A stretch of DNA of 64,000 nucleotides from Archivesica marissinica (Eukaryota; Mollusca; Bivalvia; Venerida; Vesicomyidae), in contig CM026387.1 of NCBI GenBank assembly GCA_014843695.1, positions 79,928,341 to 79,992,340 on the forward strand, given 5' to 3'. Positions 46,301-47,204 of this stretch are shown piece by piece. Numbering within the stretch: position 1 is the first letter of the stretch; every line of letters begins with the position of its first letter. The position numbers and the translations under genes were made by a program. Below the pieces are notes generated by a model. The model did no database searches. It was not told the DNA's origin and was given only the letters and a program-made list of their open reading frames with translations.

Positions 46301-47195
46301 GATCCATGAGGAAGCTGTCCAGCTAGCGTGTGGTAGGTCGGTGCAATTGACCAATGTTCCACGAGGAAGCTGTCCAGCTAGCGTGTGGTAGGTTGGTGCA
46401 ATTCTGCCCGGGGTCTACCTCCATCTATAATAGCTGGAGAGTCGCTATATGACCTAAGCTGTTGGTGCGCCTTTAAATCCCAAAAACAAAAGTGCAACCA
46501 GCGCTCTCAATTGAACATGGGAAAACGGAAGTACGAACATGGTGACTACAGTTATAGCCATTATTGTCATATTTTAACGTTTCATGTTTTGTATTGTTTT
46601 GGAATATCCATGGCTTCAATGCCGCTTCCAAACCCTAAAAACAAACAAAAACAAATTCTCGGATAACTTAAAAAATCTATTTCTAAAATTCAAGCGTGTT
46701 TTCTAGCATTTAAGTCATCTGAGGACCATCCGGTTCTTGCACATTTTGGCGAGTTTTTAACTGGTTGAAAAATTGACAAAGACGTCTGTTTCATCGTTTT
46801 TTGATGTGTTGAATTATTTATATTATAGTCCATGTCACAGTCGGTTATGTCGAATTCTCCGGTTATCTCAAAGTCGGATCAAAGTCCCGTTTCAGACACT
46901 ATCATTGTACATATAACTGGCTCCGTTTATATCGAATTTCATTAAGTCAAACTTCGGTTATGTCGAAGTATTTTGTTCGGTCCGGCGGAATTCGACATAA
47001 CGGATGTAGACTGTATATTACTTTGCTAAATTTCTACATTAAATTTGCAGGTTGAGTAATTCAGAGAAGAAGAAGACAAAGGTGTTTGCATCTTTAAAGA
47101 GACATGATCGTGATAAGAAGAAACTACAAGAGGTTGTCTTAAAGCAGTTAAAAGGACTTCTCAATGGACAAACGCATGCCTCTGCTCAGAGCTGA
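739..47195 (+). CDS. EXOC6: Exocyst complex component 6 (Sec15), C-terminal half, 12 exons, 5' partial
   Basis: EXOC6/Sec15 is a subunit of the octameric exocyst, which tethers post-Golgi and recycling vesicles to the plasma membrane. Its C-terminal domain is known in the family to bind Rab11-type GTPases. Twelve GT..AG exons join in consistent phase into 404 codons plus stop, about half of the roughly 800-residue family length. Family-typical words are seen in order: VFNDIFADDNYTPI, FPFQDDEL, TEIDDMIRKSTNLLLTRTLS, KIDEFLDL, SGYLMDLIAFLQSIF, KTACMSACKH, QFNLDVAQCE, SEPIPGF, QMAFVDLRQ, DWSAYLAEYG and a lysine-rich end with RHDRDKKK. They cover the all-helical C-terminal domain. The start codon and N-terminal half lie upstream of the window. 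Vertebrates have EXOC6 and EXOC6B; invertebrates usually have one gene, so I do not choose between the paralogues. The introns are inflated by satellites and mobile elements. Identification comes from recalled family sequence, not a search. Confidence 0.95.
818..1078. mobile_element. Non-autonomous hAT-like MITE, copy 1
   Basis: It is bounded by CAGGGTTCATTCTAG on the left and CAACTGATCCCTG on the right, a short imperfect inverted repeat of hAT type. It contains stretches TAGGGCAACTATTTCACCC and ATCGCCCTCT. An inverted relative lies at 49680-49998. I see no convincing 8-base target duplication, so the class is inferred from the termini only. Confidence 0.55.
1090..1285. repeat. Dispersed repeat, inverted relative at 6485-6620
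   Basis: Stretches such as TTCTTGTATGTACACACGTG, AATGCTAAATATGCACT and AAAAATATTGTGTC recur in reverse order and opposite strand near 6485-6620. This marks an interspersed element with no coding content. Confidence 0.6.
1301..2010. repeat. 63-64-bp tandem array, about 11 copies
   Basis: The unit holds TGTTTGATGATGATTTAGC, TTATTTACCCTCGC and a variable GTCGGCGAAC / GTCGCGAACG piece, then TGTGGGAGAG(C)GGCTAAT. Some copies have a one-base deletion. The same GATGATTGAGCTTATTTACC start occurs once at 28306 beside a (GAT)n run, so the unit comes from a dispersed element. Confidence 0.95.
2262..2276. repeat. Poly-C run
   Basis: An uninterrupted C run follows CACATTT. No other structure is visible around it. 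Confidence 0.8.
2536..2815. repeat. Interspersed MITE-like repeat with a nested GCCCCCTAAGGGAGGC element
   Basis: Two stretches carrying CCTCTATTAAGCAGCCA flank a different insert that begins TATGCCCCCTAAGGGAGGC. The flanking family recurs in reverse at 18801-18925, where the border reads ACACAGGTTTGACTGTAC. A decayed pogo/Tigger-type non-autonomous element is possible. No coding content is visible. Confidence 0.5.
2865..3002 (-). mobile_element. SINE-C, 3' fragment, minus orientation
   Basis: TTGCGAAGCAAG, AATCACTCTCGTTGGTGCG, GGAGGAAACCGGAG and AGAAAACCCACCTCTCC match in reverse the body of the full SINE-C at 50376-50608. The tRNA-like head is absent. Confidence 0.7.
3150..3228 (-). mobile_element. 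SINE-D, 3' fragment, minus orientation
   Basis: GCTCGATTGCGAAACAAG, ATCACTCTCGAGACCTC and CATCGCCAC match the 3' part of the SINE-D family (full copy at 44157). The rest is lost. Confidence 0.7.
3493..4117. mobile_element. TIR DNA transposon, non-autonomous (625 bp)
   Basis: The ends are inverted repeats. The left reads TAGAGTGGTGGAGCCTATG then CTCGGCGT. The right is its imperfect complement, with two successive copies of the CGCCGAGCATAGG motif before ATTCCACCACTCTA. No transposase can be read inside. The superfamily is not assigned because I cannot see an unambiguous target duplication. Confidence 0.65.
4322..4525 (+). mobile_element. SINE-A, lacks the tRNA-like head
   Basis: It starts within the B-box region (GCCCCGCTCAGGCCGTG) and carries the family body: AAGTTGGCAGTTTCTTACGG, CCAAGTACTGGTTAACCG, TGCCCGCCGGCGATATAGCC, CAGGCGTAAAACCCGAAATA and an A/T-rich tail. 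It sits in the intron 5' of exon b. Confidence 0.85.
4680..4833 (+). CDS. EXOC6: EXOC6 exon b
   Basis: The acceptor TTGTTACAG lies upstream and the donor GTAAGG downstream. After one base finishing the Arg codon, the exon reads DQYSDTLTLQW, VFNDIFADDNYTPI and FPFQDDELQQ, a strongly conserved Sec15 stretch. It ends in phase 0. The apparent open frame continues into the intron to 4872, but the GTAAGG donor fits the family alignment. Confidence 0.93.
4893..5556. repeat. 69-76-bp tandem array of hairpin-forming units, about 9 copies
   Basis: Each unit holds ATCTGATTGGTTGATTCTG and, about 30 bases later, CTGAACCAATCAGAT. The two form a 12-base inverted pair (ATCTGATTGGTT / AACCAATCAGAT), so every unit can fold into a stem-loop. 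The first copy is shorter. The array lies just downstream of exon b's donor but is not derived from the exon. Confidence 0.93.
6351..6521. repeat. Long imperfect palindrome (foldback element)
   Basis: The left arm contains ACACAATACTTTTAATC, GTGCATATTTAGCATTTTTA and TTGATTTTCAACAA. The right arm is its near complement in reverse, ending AAAAGTATTGTGT. The arms are about 65-70 bases with a loop of about 35. Parts of the family recur at 1090-1285. It is probably the inverted ends of a short DNA transposon. Confidence 0.8.
6753..6862 (+). CDS. EXOC6: EXOC6 exon c
   Basis: The acceptor TTTATTTGCAG leads into SLFPKRFPFSEFVPNVYNQ and continues VKEYINACLKFSADLHL. The exon ends with AG of a codon that the next exon completes with T as Ser. 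The donor is GTATAT. The last 32 bases plus the donor are repeated twice more downstream (6831-7300). Confidence 0.93.
6831..7300 (+). repeat. EXOC6: Tandem duplication spanning exon c's end and donor, about 3 copies, split by a SINE
   Basis: The segment starting TGCCTAAAATTCTCTGCTG in exon c, through the donor CTAAGGTATATTACATG and intron start TTATAACCGGGTGAAAAAAT, is repeated after 75 bases (6906). A partial third copy (from 7237, with CCTAAAATTCTCTGCT) lies beyond an inserted SINE-A. The second copy keeps an intact exon end and donor. Confidence 0.92.
6961..7236 (+). mobile_element. SINE-A, full length, with 10-bp target duplication
   Basis: The tRNA-like head has an A box (GGTCGAGTGGTTACGG) and a B box (GGTTCGAGCCCC), then the SINE-A body and an A/T tail. 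It is flanked by TTATAACCGG at 6951-6960 and 7237-7246. It inserted into the exon-c-derived duplication. Confidence 0.9.
7557..7772 (+). mobile_element. SINE-D, full length
   Basis: The head GTCGTGATAGCACAGTTG is tRNA-like. The body has TTGTGCCCTTAGGCAA, TCTTCTCTCCCTCATGGC, ATTCCATCAGGAATGAGG and the tail GCAATCGAGCTAAAATAAAT. A stretch in the head is deleted compared with the copy at 44157. Confidence 0.88.
7828..8258 (-). mobile_element. SINE-E, minus orientation, with tRNA-like head at its right end
   Basis: The body reads TGTGTTTTACGTTTATTTAT, CCATATGAGCGACGCCTCC, ACCCATTCCAGAGTCTCC and GAGACCTCGGTTTAAAG. The right end (about 8172-8255) reads in reverse as a tRNA-like module with A-box-like TGCCCAGTGGTAACAC and B-box-like GTTCGATCCTCC. 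The copy carries an extra 120-base insert near 8030-8155. Confidence 0.8.
8766..9020 (+). mobile_element. SINE-B, full length
   Basis: The tRNA-like head (GTCTCCGTGGTTGTGTGG, GGTTCGAACTCATTC) is followed by AGGAAGCTATCCAGCTTGC, GGTCGGTGGTTCTAC, GTCTTCCTCCAATAATAAT and the tail CCTAAGCTGTTGGGTGAC with A-rich end. It ends about 70 bases before exon d. Confidence 0.88.
9089..9200 (+). CDS. EXOC6: EXOC6 exon d
   Basis: The acceptor is CTGTTTTCAG and the donor GTAAGC. The exon carries SHTEIDDMIRKSTNLLLT followed by RTLSGCLSSLIKRPNLSLLQ, among the most recognisable Sec15 segments. It ends in phase 0. Confidence 0.96.
9264..9425 (+). mobile_element. SINE-B, 5' part, next to a 27-bp array
   Basis: The head GTCTCCGCGGCCGAGTAG and TTGACTTCAAATCACTTG is followed by a G-run and GGCTTGCAGAAGGTCGGTGG. 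The 3' part is missing; a 27-base satellite starts 100 bases later. Confidence 0.8.
9526..10524. repeat. 27-bp tandem array, about 37 copies
   Basis: The unit is GTGTGGGGTGCAAGTTAA followed by CCTCCATCT, with a common variant CCTCTGTCT. 27 is a multiple of 3 and several frames lack stops, so long false open frames appear on both strands. It follows a truncated SINE-B in the intron between exons d and e. Confidence 0.97.
10769..12194. mobile_element. hAT DNA transposon (1.4 kb), internally deleted
   Basis: The ends are CAGGGCCTCCGCTG and its near-complement CAGTGGAGGCCCTG, a typical hAT inverted repeat. The subterminal sequence GTGGCTCCAAATATTC / ATGGCTCCAAAGTGGC also mirrors. AACGT flanks both sides (10764-10768 and 12195-12199), shorter than the usual 8 bp. 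Only the C-terminal part of a transposase remains inside. Confidence 0.88.
11665..11991 (+). pseudogene. hAT transposase C-terminal dimerisation domain remnant
   Basis: The frame contains VAPVSTVECERGFSRQQLIK and TCLRNSLAMPTFNNLMRIS, then IDGPGLEDF. This is the hAT C-terminal dimerisation motif (a small-residue start, ECERGFS, then LRNSL and LMRIS). The catalytic RNase H-like part and the zinc finger are absent, and the upstream 900 bases of the element give no extended frame. The pattern resembles the ZNF862/TTF-type hAT group. It is not functional alone and cannot move its own element. Confidence 0.85.
12233..12990. repeat. 70-72-bp array (5 copies) flanked by an 80-bp direct duplication
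   Basis: GATTACCTCGAGACATACAT recurs at 12301, 12370, 12442, 12514 and 12586, with TGTTCTGACTGCCTCATG and TGTGTTTCTGGTAGTGG between. The segment from GGCAGAATGATGATTATTAA to TTGTTATAATCTC just left of the array (12238) recurs at 12906-12960. It looks as if the array grew inside a larger duplicated segment. Confidence 0.85.
12991..13821. other. No recognisable gene; AT-rich sequence
   Basis: A (CATA)n run is followed by unassigned sequence. An open frame at 13008-13283 has no family features. GTGTAC/CATGTAC-rich stretches near 13310-13400 look like decayed repeat DNA. Confidence 0.6.
13822..13900 (-). mobile_element. tRNA-like SINE head, minus strand, isolated
   Basis: In reverse it reads GGATGGCGCAGTAGCTCTG (A-box-like), ACTGTAAGCGAACGGTCAC and AGGTTCTAACCCC (B-box-like). 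The outer ends do not form a clean acceptor stem, so it is more likely a SINE head or tRNA pseudogene than a working tRNA. Confidence 0.55.
14033..14302 (+). mobile_element. SINE-A, full length
   Basis: The head TCCGCCTCCGTGGTCAAG and B box GGGTTCAAGTCCC are followed by the complete family body and the tail ATATAACATAACATAATG. This is the least decayed head in the window and a good family reference. Confidence 0.92.
14303..14790. other. Intronic sequence, nothing recognised
   Basis: AT-rich sequence with two related GTTACAA / TTGTTGCA stretches. No coding frame or repeat could be assigned. Confidence 0.6.
14795..15038 (-). mobile_element. SINE-E, minus orientation, head truncated
   Basis: GTTTTACATTTATATATCGC, TTGCCCATATGAGCAACG, GATTAGTCATTTTAGATTT and GACACGAGACCTCGGTTTA match the family. 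The tRNA-like end (GGGGGGATCGAACATGCG) is cut. It stops 75 bases before exon e. Confidence 0.82.
15114..15193 (+). CDS. EXOC6: EXOC6 exon e
   Basis: The acceptor TCTATTTCAG precedes LIQISINMNYLEKSCTHLED and then YISSIT, with GG left over to make Gly with the next exon. The donor is an ideal GTAAGT. This exon end with its donor is the ancestor of the 30-base satellite at 18220-18806. Confidence 0.95.
15215..16143 (+). mobile_element. Small hAT-type transposon inserted in the exon-e donor repeat
   Basis: The ends mirror: CAGGGGTTGTGCAAATCC on the left and, in reverse, CAGGGGTGTGGAAATC on the right. TCTCCAG flanks both sides (15208-15214 and 16144-16150). Inside are three 90-base repeats and a fragment reading TCGICTQYQQLAGKTSS, then RRDTCIAHEISAKHV. 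This resembles a TTF/ZNF862-type zinc finger from a hAT transposase N-terminus. The catalytic part is absent. Confidence 0.75.
15409..15680 (+). repeat. 90-bp repeat, 3 copies, open in one frame
   Basis: Starting GAAATGTAAACGTTCC, the unit recurs at exactly 90-base spacing and keeps one frame open. It encodes KCKRSSMMVTVCVKHLPDPA with ISADSVQSET. The conserved frame suggests an amplified piece of a former transposase N-terminal coding region. The frame runs on to 15771, then fails. Confidence 0.8.
16267..16490. repeat. Long palindrome inside the hAT element
   Basis: The arms of about 85 bases include AATTATTTGTCGAATCTTGG, GGGCATTATTTTGGGTGAGA and GAACTCCCG-type complements, separated by about 55 bases. 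It is either a nested foldback element or part of the hAT subterminal structure. Confidence 0.85.
16860..18100 (-). pseudogene. hAT transposase, truncated, one frameshift
   Basis: The main frame (18100 down to 17060) has an acidic N-terminus, then LILDDNKTRWNTLCAMLERY, the TRWN signature of the hAT RNase H-like region, and ends in KKRTPK. The next frame resumes at once with NLEQLYRALMTIKPSSVESE then RAFSAAGNFATRIKSRLGDK, the C-terminal dimerisation motif, stopping at 16860-16862. The break maps to a 7-base homopolymer (T run at 17076-17082 on +). One base of difference would explain it, by mutation or sequencing error. The N-terminal BED finger and the first catalytic region are missing. Confidence 0.85.
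18220..18806 (+). repeat. EXOC6: 30-bp satellite carrying exon e's 5' splice site, about 19 copies
   Basis: The unit is TGACCGGGTAAGTTGAG followed by TATATCTGCAGCA. It matches exon e's end and donor (ATCACCGG then GTAAGTTGAGTATATCTCCAG). The first units survive at 15182-15214 and 16144-16175, pushed apart by two hAT insertions. Most units keep the ideal GTAAGT donor, and each also has CTGCAG. Sub-variants (AACTACAGCAAAATCAATGG) recur every several units. Confidence 0.95.
18801..18930 (-). repeat. Interspersed repeat fragment (same family as 2536-2815)
   Basis: GCTTAATAGAGGT occurs twice, with GACTGCTTAATGCAGGTTGG and the border CTAACACAGGTTTGACTGT. It marks the right edge of the 30-base array and ends 20 bases before exon f. 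Confidence 0.6.
18949..19003 (+). CDS. EXOC6: EXOC6 exon f
   Basis: A 55-base exon with acceptor GTATTTTTCAG and donor GTGAGG. It completes the Gly codon and reads AEKDSVHAARLHGTSMFK, matching the Sec15 segment between the EDYISSIT and DAR..AE motifs. It lies just downstream of the 30-base satellite and a short repeat fragment. Confidence 0.93.
19050..19275 (+). mobile_element. SINE-D, full length
   Basis: GTGGAAGTCGTGATAGCCC, a tRNA-like head, GGAGCCGTTGCGATTGTGCC, CTCGTGGCGATGGTTTCC and the tail TTCGCAATCGAGCTATTATA match the family. It lies 47 bases after exon f's donor. Confidence 0.9.
19497..20003 (+). mobile_element. SINE-B split by a piggyBac-like MITE
   Basis: The head GACCTCTGGGCGAGTGATTA is separated from its B-box part (GCAGGTTCGTATCCCACC) by a 231-base insert. 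The body continues AGAAGCTATCCAGCTGGC, ACTGCTCGGAGGGGCACC and ends CATATGACCTAAGCTGTTAG with A-rich tail. Confidence 0.9.
19530..19760. mobile_element. piggyBac-like MITE with TTAA target duplication, copy 1
   Basis: The ends CCCTTTCAACACCA and TGGTGTTGAATGGG are imperfect inverted repeats, flanked by TTAA at 19526-19529 and 19761-19764. TTAA targets and CCC termini are hallmarks of the piggyBac superfamily. A second, truncated copy is at 35242-35404. There is no transposase. Confidence 0.9.
20096..20452. repeat. 27-bp tandem array, 13 copies, just upstream of exon g
   Basis: The unit is AATACGTTCAGCATATCC then TTACTACAG, with CCTAC/TTGC variants. It ends 38 bases before exon g. Each unit carries a pyrimidine/CAG stretch that could imitate an acceptor. 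Being a multiple of 3, it is open in both directions and yields false frames. Confidence 0.96.
20491..20563 (+). CDS. EXOC6: EXOC6 exon g
   Basis: The acceptor is GATTTACTAG and the donor GTAAGA. The exon reads DARSEAEDYIYRKLNNK and IDEFLDL with one G left over. Its last 31 bases and the donor are the template of the 48-base array that fills the following intron. Confidence 0.95.
20541..23369 (+). repeat. EXOC6: 48-bp satellite carrying exon g's end and 5' splice site, about 59 copies
   Basis: The unit is exon g's last bases (AACAATAAGATCGATGAATT, CCTGGATCTAG), the donor GTAAGA and intron start TACATACAGTA. Two blocks are clear. The left block (to about 21740) has CCTGGATCTATGTAAG with most GTAAG retained. 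The right block has CATTGATGTAGGTTAG, where the donor is weakened and an in-frame TAG appears in each unit. The array is about 98 percent of the intron. The 554-codon minus-strand frame is a by-product of the 48-base period. Confidence 0.97.
23435..23541 (+). CDS. EXOC6: EXOC6 exon h
   Basis: The acceptor TGTGTTTTACAG follows directly on the 48-base array, with only about 65 bases between. G from the previous exon plus CG gives Ala. The exon then reads YIWNLSEQSDNPSGYLMDL and IAFLQSIFMSFTNLP. The donor is GTCAGT, weaker than most in this gene. The next exon is 17 kb away. Confidence 0.95.
23626..23833 (-). mobile_element. SINE-D, minus orientation
   Basis: TACAAATTTATTTTAGCTTG, GCGAAACAAGTTCTTACAAC, TCCATCGCCATGAGGGAG and the tRNA-like end ACCTGAAGCAAATGTGCTAC match the family in reverse. 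Confidence 0.9.
24152..24927 (+). mobile_element. pogo/Tigger-like DNA transposon, internally deleted
   Basis: The left end ACGAACTTCGTTGCCTCGAA is mirrored by TTCGAGGCAACGAAGTTCG followed by ACTGTA on the right. Several CTCGAAC repeats lie inside the left end. A short frame resembles a CENP-B-type N-terminus, but the DDE domain is missing. Confidence 0.75.
24655..24873 (+). pseudogene. pogo/Tigger-type transposase N-terminal fragment
   Basis: The 72-codon frame includes GAKRKLDQKTLETKYHAI. It resembles the start of the CENP-B-type DNA-binding helix-turn-helix of pogo transposases (basic KRK, then LETKY..I). It runs into terminal-repeat sequence (STLDWNLP) and stops. Only the beginning of the protein survives. 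Confidence 0.55.
24928..25500. other. Intronic AT-rich sequence, nothing recognised
   Basis: No coding frame, tandem array or inverted ends that I can support. Confidence 0.6.
25505..25645 (+). mobile_element. SINE-B, internal fragment, decayed
   Basis: GCAGCTGACTTGCCGAAGG, GTGGTTCTACCTCTGTGCC, ACTGCTCGGAGGGGCACCCG and CATATGGCCCTGAGCC match the SINE-B body. The head and tail are missing. Confidence 0.75.
26346..26515. repeat. Long near-perfect palindrome (about 75-bp arms)
   Basis: The left arm has GTATCAACCGTGGTATAT, GCAGAATAACCC and TTCTTATGCGTAGAAATATA. The right arm is the complement, with a short CAGTCCTTCGGCC-type centre. The end motif TTATTCTGCAATATACC also occurs alone at 25940, so this is the hairpin core of a dispersed foldback element. 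Confidence 0.9.
26516..27040. other. Intronic AT-rich sequence, nothing recognised
   Basis: Unassigned, probably decayed repeat DNA. No coding frame longer than chance. Confidence 0.6.
27047..27328 (-). mobile_element. SINE-E, minus orientation, with head
   Basis: TGTGTTTTACGTTTATTTAT, TTGCCCATATGAGCGATGC, ACAGAGACCCATTCTAGAG and a tRNA-like right end with GGATCAAACCTGCGATCCC and GTAAACCACTGGACTACG. A few bases are missing in the middle compared with 31273. Confidence 0.88.
27783..28100. mobile_element. Short TIR transposon (MITE), pogo-like
   Basis: The left end CGTATATTTCCGACCATTAG mirrors the right GCTTATGGTCGGGAATATAC, and GTCGG-type motifs repeat near both ends. About 320 bp with no transposase. 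Class inferred. Confidence 0.55.
28131..28232 (+). mobile_element. SINE-B, 3' fragment
   Basis: CACCCGGGGTCTTCCTCC, AGTCACCATATGACCTAAGC, TGTTGGTGTGACTTTAAACC and an (ACAAAC)n tail. Confidence 0.85.
28264..28345. repeat. (GAT)n microsatellite with a fragment of the 64-bp unit
   Basis: About 16 GAT triplets are followed by TGAGCTTATTTACCCTCGG, the same start as the unit of the 1301-2010 array. This links that array to a dispersed element with a GAT-rich end. Confidence 0.85.
28383..28568 (-). mobile_element. SINE-D, minus orientation, internally deleted
   Basis: AATCACTCTCGAGACCTC, GGCAATGTGGAATTTTTACG, GGCTACAGCTGGGCGCGAAC and ACCACTGCGCTATCACAACG match in reverse. The block around TCCATCGCCACGAGGGAG is missing. 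Confidence 0.85.
28598..28725. mobile_element. Palindromic MITE, copy 1
   Basis: Left TAGAGAATATTAGGTTACTG and right CGGTAACCTAATATTTTATT are complementary, with a core GGCGAGTTGG. A second copy at 44928-45096 has the same arms and core. Confidence 0.8.
28726..29198. other. Intronic AT-rich sequence, nothing recognised
   Basis: Contains simple TATTATTG-type runs near 28980-29035. No gene feature seen. Confidence 0.6.
29200..29668 (+). mobile_element. SINE-B with an internal 40-44-bp tandem expansion
   Basis: GAAGCTATCTAGCTGGCTTG and GGTCGGTGTTTCTACCCG lead into repeats of ATACTGATCAGAGGGGCACC plus GTCTTCCTGCACCAGGA (29260-29612, about 8 copies), then the normal SINE-B tail CATATGATCTAAGCTGTTTC. 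The repeat unit is the SINE body segment between the CTGGAATACTG and CTTCCTCCACCA positions. Confidence 0.9.
29795..29998 (-). mobile_element. SINE-D, minus orientation, head incomplete
   Basis: ATACAAATTTATTTTAGCTC, TCGCCACGAGGGAGAGAG, GCCTAAGCGCACAATCGTAA and CCTGAAGCGAACGC match the family in reverse. The head end is missing. Confidence 0.9.
29999..30547. other. Intronic sequence, nothing recognised
   Basis: No open frame, array or inverted ends identified. Confidence 0.6.
30548..31150. repeat. 52-bp tandem array, about 11 copies
   Basis: The unit has AATAACCTGTGAACCCTGAG, CTCTGCTCAACCAATCAGAA and ATATTGAGGCTG. The CCAATCAGA word is shared with the hairpin array at 4893, but the rest differs. 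Confidence 0.96.
31273..31566 (-). mobile_element. SINE-E, minus orientation, full length
   Basis: TGTGTCTTACGTTTATTTAT, GAGTCTCCTCTAGTTCTTTT, CGACACGAGACCTTCG and the tRNA-like right end with GGATCGAACCTGTGATCCC and GTTACCACTGGACTACAG. It is the cleanest copy of the family in the window. Confidence 0.92.
31567..32134. other. Intronic sequence with a C-rich repeat at 31840-31915
   Basis: A 2.5-fold repeat of CCCCTCCCAACATCCTCACA lies at 31840-31915. The rest shows no gene or array. The 75-codon frame at 31824 arises from the C-rich repeat. Confidence 0.65.
32135..34835 (+). repeat. 62-bp tandem array containing an A-box-like tRNA motif, about 43 copies
   Basis: The unit has ATTGATGGGTACTCAGTG, GGCGAGTGGTGTAGGTCGC (A-box-like), TTACTTAAGTCACTAAACTC and CTGGG. 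It ends at 34835-34865 in CTCACTGCTGCTGGTTCCAA and TCCCACTG, a B-box-like end of a SINE head. So the array is an amplified SINE 5' half. A central block has TGTGCG and the flanks TGGGCG. Two copies (34297, 34657) share a deletion of CTAAACTCCTGGG. Confidence 0.96.
34884..35027 (-). mobile_element. SINE-C, minus orientation, 3' part
   Basis: AATCACTCTCGTTGGTGCG, GGGAGGAAACCGGAGCACCC and AACCCACCTGTCTGATCTGG match in reverse. It abuts a SINE-B fragment. Confidence 0.8.
35028..35195 (+). mobile_element. SINE-B, 3' part
   Basis: TATAGCTGACTTGCAGAAG, CAGTGGTTCTACCAGGGTGC, GTCTTCCTTT-like TTCTTCCTTTACC and CGCCGTATGACCTAAGC, then an A-rich end. Confidence 0.82.
35242..35404. mobile_element. piggyBac-like MITE, copy 2, left-truncated
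   Basis: TCTCATCAGGATCTGCACTT, TTTTGATAAATGAACTGGTC, TGGACCAGTCCATG and the end TAATGGG then TTAA (35405-35408) match the copy at 19530-19760. The left end is missing. Confidence 0.85.
35612..40505. repeat. 40-bp satellite, about 122 copies, with higher-order structure
   Basis: The unit is GTAAGAGGATGTCTAGCTG, TCATGCATTCTGACTTCC and AAT/ATT. Diagnostic variants (GCAGATG, GTCACGC, CTGTCTTCC, GGCATGC, ATAGGGTG) recur as ordered groups, and a strict three-unit (120-base) repeat runs at about 39490-39970. One unit near 36861 has lost 8 bases. It ends 125 bases before exon i. Words such as CTTCCAAT and AGCTGGCATGC resemble the SINE-B head and body, a possible source. Confidence 0.97.
40630..40771 (+). 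CDS. EXOC6: EXOC6 exon i
   Basis: The acceptor GTAATTTCAG leads into EKVAKTACMSACKHIAQSLM, then DFLLDNNVLQITSHALHQ and FNLDVAQCE with one G left over. The donor is GTATGT. The last 28 bases plus the donor seed a 40-base array immediately downstream. Confidence 0.96.
40741..41575 (+). repeat. EXOC6: 40-bp satellite carrying exon i's end and 5' splice site, about 21 copies
   Basis: The unit is AACCTCGATGTCGCCCAGT, GTGAAG, the donor GTATGT and ACATTATAT. It is identical to exon i's last 27-28 bases plus the intron start. CTCGATGTCGC / TTGATGTCTC variants alternate in groups of about seven units, suggesting block duplication. Almost every copy keeps the GTATGT donor; the last has GTGTGT. At 40 bases, each skipped unit would shift the frame. 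Confidence 0.97.
41706..41779 (+). CDS. EXOC6: EXOC6 exon j
   Basis: The acceptor is CATGTTACAG and the donor GTATAT. The leftover G plus AG gives Glu, then FAASEPIPGFNDGTLQMAF and VDLRQ in phase 0. SEPIPGF and the VDLRQ end are Sec15 hallmarks. Confidence 0.95.
41904..42200. mobile_element. Possible hAT-like transposon end
   Basis: It starts CAGGGCCGTAGCCAG after a pyrimidine tract and includes AGGGGGTTCCGGGGGCATG. This looks like a hAT-type terminus and subterminal region, but I find no matching right end. The short frames on both strands are not convincing. Confidence 0.35.
42295..42556 (+). mobile_element. SINE-A, full length, small head deletion
   Basis: ATCCGTGGTCGAGTGGTTAA, GGTTCGAGCCCCGCCCAG, TTGGCAGTTTCTTACGGAGG, GTGCTGATGCAGGCGTAAAA and an (AATAAT)n tail. 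Confidence 0.92.
42936..43110 (+). mobile_element. SINE-A, 3' part
   Basis: GTGTCTCATTTATATGAATA through GCCCGCCGGCGATATAGC and GCAGGTGTAAAACACG to ATATAACATAAC. The head is missing. AACTTAAAGAGTCAGT or its shorter form flanks both sides (42928-42943 and 43107-43123), probably the target duplication. Confidence 0.88.
43111..43930. other. Intronic sequence, nothing recognised
   Basis: AT-rich and unassigned. GGTATTGTAATACCCG near 43716 is a small palindrome. No coding frame stands out. Confidence 0.6.
43934..44046. repeat. 27-bp tandem array, 4 copies
   Basis: The unit is GAGGATCAGGTTAGGGG then TCTGAATCG/TG. It includes TTAGGG, but this is part of a 27-base unit, not a telomeric repeat. Confidence 0.93.
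44120..44620 (+). repeat. 60-bp tandem array upstream of exon k, split by a SINE-D
   Basis: The unit has TAACTTGACAGTTCCCCC, ATTTATTTCCAGTATTC and TTAATGGACTGTTATTCAG. There are about 5 copies. The exon k acceptor region (TTTTATTTCCATG, then TTTCAG and TTAATGGATTTG) resembles the unit, so the array may have started at the 3' splice site. Confidence 0.85.
44157..44410 (+). mobile_element. SINE-D, full length, with 12-bp target duplication
   Basis: GGAAGTCGTGATAGCGCAG, GAGTTCGAGCCCCACTGG (B box), TTAGGCAAGGCATTTAAATT, TCCATCAGGAATGAGGTC and an A-rich tail. ATTCTTAATGGA flanks at 44149-44160 and 44411-44422, within the 60-base array. Confidence 0.95.
44687..44799 (+). CDS. EXOC6: EXOC6 exon k
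   Basis: The acceptor ATGTGTTTCAG precedes LMDLFLNDDWSAYLAEYG, then SPTAKYSRVQPHSAISIME and AA of a Lys codon. The donor is GTAAGA. The acceptor region resembles the unit of the 60-base array just upstream. Confidence 0.95.
44928..45096. mobile_element. Palindromic MITE, copy 2
   Basis: AGAATATTAGGTTACTGTC and GACAGTAACCTAATATTC are complementary ends, with inner arms TTAATTTATTAGGCGAGG / GAGCCTAATAATTTAAA. It is more complete than the copy at 28598. Confidence 0.88.
45230..46492 (+). mobile_element. SINE-B expanded by a 55-bp array (about 20 copies)
   Basis: The head GGGGCTCTGTGGCAGAGTGG and GGTCGTTGACTTCCAATTG lead into repeats of TTGACCAATGTTCCATGAGG, AAGCTGTCCAGCTAGCGTG, TGGTAGGTCGGTGCAA (45267-46400). 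The remaining SINE-B 3' part follows: GGGGTCTACCTCC, CTATATGACCTAAGCTG, A-rich tail. The irregular patch at 45685-45840 contains small insertions unlike the other units and could include assembly noise. Confidence 0.93.
46825..47018. mobile_element. pogo/Tigger-like MITE next to exon m's acceptor
   Basis: Left CAGTCGGTTATGTCGAATTC and right GAATTCGACATAACGG, GATGTAGACTGTA are inverted. Internal motifs such as GGTTATCTCAAAG and CGTTTATATCGAATTTC repeat the theme. It ends about 32 bases before exon m. Confidence 0.7.
47051..47195 (+). CDS. EXOC6: EXOC6 terminal exon m with stop codon
   Basis: The acceptor AAATTTGCAG leads into a basic C-terminus: LSNSEKKKTKVFASLKRHDR, DKKKLQEVVLKQLKGLLN, GQTHASAQS, then TGA at 47193-47195. 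The length and the basic DRDKKKL stretch agree with the Sec15 C-terminus. A SINE begins within about 10-15 bases of the stop, so it is probably part of the 3' UTR. I see no clear nearby AATAAA. Confidence 0.95.
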
Positions 47196-47204
47196 AAGCC
47201 CGTC

